Shown here: positions 6,120-8,382 of the stretch, piece after piece
How positions within the stretch are numbered: the first letter of the stretch is position 1
Layout of the letters: every line of letters starts with the position of its first letter
Source: an uncultured Eubacteriales bacterium
GTDB lineage: Bacteria > Bacillota > Clostridia > Oscillospirales > Oscillospiraceae
Direction of reading: 5' to 3'
NCBI GenBank assembly: GCA_900552475.1
Contig: USAC01000081.1
Location: forward strand, 1-8,382
DNA length: 8,382 nucleotides
Position numbers and translations under genes: made by a program
Notes under the pieces: model-generated
What the model was told of the DNA's origin: nothing
The model's database searches: none
Seen by the model: the letters and a program-made list of their open reading frames with translations, nothing else

Positions 6120-7310
6120 ATGGTTAATCAGGAGTATTACAACCTGGGCACTGCGCCCTCCGTTATCCGTCAGCTGTTCGCCTATGGCCTGGAGCAGGTC
6201 GCGAAGGTCGGCCCCGAGAAGGTCTATGACTATTCTCTCGGCAACCCCAGCATCCCCGCCCCCAAGAAGGTCAACGAGTCCATCAAGAAGATCGTCGATG
6301 AGACCGACTCCATCAAGCTGCACGGCTATTCCATGGCCGCCGGCTTCGACACCGCGCGTGACGCCGTTGCCAAGGATCTGTCCAACCGCTTCGGTCTGGA
6401 TGTCAAGGGCAGCGAGCTGTTCTTCACCTGCGGCGCCGCTCCCGCGCTCGTCTCCATCATCAAGGCCCTGACCGTCAACAGCGATTCCGAGATCATGGTC
6501 GTTGCTCCGTTCTTCCCCGAGTACCGCCCCTTCATTACCGCCAACGGTGCGAAGATGGTCATGGTGCCCGCCGATACCGAGGCCTTCCAGATCCACCTGG
6601 ACGAGGTTGAAAAGCGCATCACCGCCAACACCCAGGGCATCATCATCAACTCCCCGAACAACCCCTCCGGCGTTGTCTACACCGAGGAGACCCTGAAGGG
6701 TCTGGCCGCTCTGCTCGAGCGCAAGAGCGCCGAGTATGGCCATCCCATCTACATCATTGCCGACGAGCCCTACCGTGAGCTGGTCTACGGCGGCGTGAAG
6801 GTTCCCTTCATTCCCTGCCTGTACAAGAACACGATCGTCTGCTATTCCTACTCCAAGTCCCTCAGCCTTCCCGGTGAGCGTATCGGCTACGTGTACGTCC
6901 CCGGCTTCGCTGACGACCGCGACGCGGTGTTCGCCGCTATCGCCGGTGCCGCCCGCATCATGGGCCACGTCTGCCCCCCGACCCTGATCCAGAAGGTCAT
7001 CGAGCTGTGCGCCGAGGAGCGCCCCGACCTGGTCGCTTACGACGAGAACCGCAACCTGCTGTACAACAGCCTGCGTGAGATGGGCTACGAGTGTGCCAAG
7101 CCTGACGGTGCGTTCTACCTGTTCGTCAAGGCTCCCAACGGCGACGCGAACGCGTTCTCCGAGAAGGCCAAGCTCGACCACAACCTGCTGGTCGTCCCCG
7201 CTGACGGCTTCGGCTGCCCCGGCTTCTTCCGCCTGAGCTACTGCGTGTCCAACGACATGATCCGCCGCAGCCTGCCCGCCTTCAAGGCCATGATCGAGTC
7301 CTACAAGTAA
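6120..7310 (+). CDS. Pyridoxal phosphate-dependent aminotransferase, class I/II (aspartate aminotransferase-like)
   Basis: Cytosolic fold-type I aminotransferase of 396 residues, the usual length. PLP-site landmarks are all visible: NSPNNPSG (177-184) with Asn181, Asp215 and Tyr218 in DEPYRE, the Schiff-base lysine Lys246 in SYSKSLSLPGERIGY, Arg254 in the same motif, and Arg371 in FFRLSY, which binds the substrate carboxylate. ATG 6120 has GAGGAG (6104-6109) 10 nt upstream. Lysine is written almost entirely as AAG and glutamate as GAG, which suggests strong expression. It has its own promoter and a strong terminator. The downstream gene is asnA, which uses aspartate, so an oxaloacetate/aspartate role is attractive. 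However, this family also includes enzymes for aromatic, branched-chain and alanine substrates, and the side-chain specificity cannot be read from the sequence alone. Confidence 0.93.
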   Translation: MVNQEYYNLGTAPSVIRQLFAYGLEQVAKVGPEKVYDYSLGNPSIPAPKKVNESIKKIVDETDSIKLHGYSMAAGFDTARDAVAKDLSNRFGLDVKGSELFFTCGAAPALVSIIKALTVNSDSEIMVVAPFFPEYRPFITANGAKMVMVPADTEAFQIHLDEVEKRITANTQGIIINSPNNPSGVVYTEETLKGLAALLERKSAEYGHPIYIIADEPYRELVYGGVKVPFIPCLYKNTIVCYSYSKSLSLPGERIGYVYVPGFADDRDAVFAAIAGAARIMGHVCPPTLIQKVIELCAEERPDLVAYDENRNLLYNSLREMGYECAKPDGAFYLFVKAPNGDANAFSEKAKLDHNLLVVPADGFGCPGFFRLSYCVSNDMIRRSLPAFKAMIESYK

Positions 7311-7324
7311 GCTATCCTGCCTGT

Positions 7325-7361
7325 AAAAACAGGGACGCCCGAGAGGGCGTCCCTGTTTTTT
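7325..7361 (+). terminator. Intrinsic terminator after the aminotransferase gene
   Basis: A 16-bp perfect stem pairs 7325-7340 with 7345-7360 around a GAGA (GNRA-type) tetraloop. The foot is AAAAA/TTTTT with one more T at 7361. It lies 14 nt after the stop and separates this gene from asnA. A small 5-bp hairpin (TTGCC/GGCAA, 7360-7375) follows immediately. Confidence 0.93.
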
Positions 7362-7383
7362 GCCAATTTCGGCAAGATTTCTC

Positions 7384-7412
7384 TTGTATCACGCCAGAAA
7401 ACCCATTATAAT
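7384..7412 (+). promoter_or_regulatory. Promoter of asnA
   Basis: The -10 box TATAAT (7407-7412) is perfect. The -35 position holds TTGTAT (7384-7389), only 3 of 6 matches, with a 17-bp spacer. The weak -35 suggests dependence on an activator or modest basal strength. The predicted start near 7419 leaves a short leader of about 27 nt, too short for a T-box or other riboswitch. Confidence 0.72.
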
Positions 7413-7418
7413 AATGGG
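7402..7418 (+). repeat. 17-bp inverted repeat over the asnA -10 box, candidate operator
   Basis: CCCATTA (7402-7408) and TAATGGG (7412-7418) form a perfect 7-bp inverted repeat with a 3-bp centre. It covers the whole -10 element and ends at the predicted transcript start. A repressor bound here would block RNA polymerase. The regulator is unknown. Part of the A/T symmetry is imposed by the TATAAT itself, but the CCC/GGG ends are not. Confidence 0.5.
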
Positions 7419-7445
7419 GAATTTATTTGAAAGAGGTGCTCCGCT

Positions 7446-8382
7446 ATGAGCAAAGTCATCATTCCGCAGGGTTATCACACGCCGCTGTCCGTCTATGAGA
7501 TGCAGCGCGCGATTGAATTCATCAAGAGCAATTTTCAGGTGAACCTCGGGCAGGCGCTCAATCTGCGCCGCGTGTCGGCCCCGCTGTTCGTCGACGAAAA
7601 TTCCGGTCTGAACGATAACCTCAACGGGGTGGAGCGTCCCGTTTCGTTCGATATTCCCGACGTCGGCGCGAACGGTCAGGTGGTTCACTCGCTGGCCAAG
7701 TGGAAGCGTCTGGCGCTCAAGCGCTATGAGTTCAACGTCGGCAAGGGACTCTTCACCGACATGAACGCTATCCGCCGCGACGAGGAGGTCGACAATCTCC
7801 ATTCCATCTATGTCGACCAGTGGGACTGGGAGAAGGTCATCAGCCGCGAGGACCGCAACGAGCAGTATCTGCGCCAGACCGTGCGCGCCATTGTCGGCGC
7901 GGTGGTCGAGACGAACGACGCGCTGCAGATTGCCTTCCCGAGCCTGCACACAAAGCTGGAGCGCGAGGTCTATTTCGTCACGACGCAGGAGCTGGAGGAC
8001 CGCTGGCCCGACTACACGCCGAAAGAGCGCGAGGACGCCATCTGCCGCGAGCACCGCACGGTGTTCCTGATGCAGATCGGCGACAACCTCAAGCGCAGCG
8101 GCAAGCCCCACGATGGCCGCGCCCCCGACTACGACGACTGGAGCCTGAACGGTGACATTCTCATGTGGAACGAGGTGCTGCAGCGTTCGTTTGAGATCTC
8201 GTCCATGGGCATCCGCGTCGACGAGGACTCCATGCGCTATCAGCTCCACGCGCGCGGCTGCGACGAACGCAGCGAGCTGCCGTTCCACAAGATGCTGCTC
8301 GCGGGTGAGCTGCCGCTGACGATCGGCGGCGGTATCGGCCAGAGCCGTCTGTGCATGCTGATGATCGGCACCTGCCACATCG
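7446..8382 (+). CDS. asnA: Aspartate-ammonia ligase AsnA (3' truncated)
   Basis: Cytosolic ATP-dependent asparagine synthetase that uses free ammonia: aspartate + ATP + NH3 to asparagine + AMP + PPi. It shares its fold with class II aminoacyl-tRNA synthetases. The frame runs open from ATG 7446 to the window end, giving 312 residues; E. coli AsnA has 330, so only about 20-30 residues should be missing. Diagnostic blocks are VVHSLAKWKR (79-88), HSIYVDQWDWE (119-129), RAPDYDDWS (225-233), LNGDIL (234-239), SSMGIRVDE (252-260) and TIGGGIGQSR (292-301). The ribosome binding site AAGAGG (7431-7436) lies 9 nt upstream. Compared with E. coli, the segment after RAPDYDDWS is several residues shorter before LNGDI. 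The gene has its own promoter with an overlapping dyad, downstream of a strong terminator. Confidence 0.97.
   Translation, partial: MSKVIIPQGYHTPLSVYEMQRAIEFIKSNFQVNLGQALNLRRVSAPLFVDENSGLNDNLNGVERPVSFDIPDVGANGQVVHSLAKWKRLALKRYEFNVGKGLFTDMNAIRRDEEVDNLHSIYVDQWDWEKVISREDRNEQYLRQTVRAIVGAVVETNDALQIAFPSLHTKLEREVYFVTTQELEDRWPDYTPKEREDAICREHRTVFLMQIGDNLKRSGKPHDGRAPDYDDWSLNGDILMWNEVLQRSFEISSMGIRVDEDSMRYQLHARGCDERSELPFHKMLLAGELPLTIGGGIGQSRLCMLMIGTCHI

Noticed and set aside
6084..7181. 365-codon open frame on the - strand opposite the aminotransferase
   Set aside because: Codon-register shadow of a gene with complete PLP-enzyme motifs; the Val/Gly/Asp-rich translation is typical of an antisense GC-rich frame.
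7362..7445. Considered a T-box or other riboswitch before asnA
   Set aside because: The predicted leader is only about 27 nt and no T-box consensus or antiterminator is visible.
7389..8378. 329-codon open frame on the - strand opposite asnA
   Set aside because: It is in register with asnA, which has clear family motifs. The antisense product would run through the asnA promoter and has no recognisable motif.
1..8382. Searched for insertion sequences, CRISPR repeats, tRNA or rRNA genes and defence or toxin-antitoxin genes
   Set aside because: Nothing recognisable was found; every stretch longer than 250 nt is explained by a conserved housekeeping or metabolic gene.

Overview
The window reads as chromosomal housekeeping DNA of a GC-rich member of the Clostridia. 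Supporting this are the gene order clpP-clpX-lon-engB, strong AGGAGG-type ribosome binding sites, sigma-A-like promoters, and a phosphate butyryltransferase typical of butyrate-forming anaerobes. GC-rich Oscillospirales of the gut are the best guess, but this is inference; no taxonomic marker is present. All six genes lie on the + strand and all reading frames are intact. The outer two genes are cut by the window edges.

Region 1 (1-4776) is a protein quality-control block. It holds clpP (5' end missing), clpX, lonA and engB/ysxC. ClpX is the unfoldase that feeds the ClpP peptidase. Lon is an independent AAA+ protease. EngB is a ribosome-assembly GTPase whose start overlaps the end of lon by 17 nt. 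Spacing is tight except for a 66-nt gap before lon that holds a long hairpin. The lonB gene often found between clpX and lonA in Firmicutes is absent. A strong intrinsic terminator follows engB.

Region 2 (4777-5938) starts with a near-consensus promoter (TTGACG, 17 bp, TATAAT). Just upstream of its -35 box is a 10-bp direct repeat. It drives a 304-residue phosphate butyryltransferase-like enzyme. No butyrate kinase lies beside it.

Region 3 (5939-7361) has a second promoter preceded by a 23-bp imperfect palindrome. It drives a class I/II PLP-dependent aminotransferase, which is followed by a 16-bp perfect terminator stem with a GAGA loop.

Region 4 (7362-8382) has a third promoter whose -10 box sits inside a perfect 7-bp inverted repeat. 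It drives asnA, ammonia-dependent asparagine synthetase, cut at its 3' end. If the aminotransferase makes aspartate, regions 3 and 4 form a short oxaloacetate-aspartate-asparagine route. That link is inferred from adjacency.

I found no mobile element, CRISPR array, RNA gene or novel multi-gene system. The points most worth a second look are the three promoter-linked repeats, the hairpin before lon, the missing lonB and the ptb without a neighbouring kinase.
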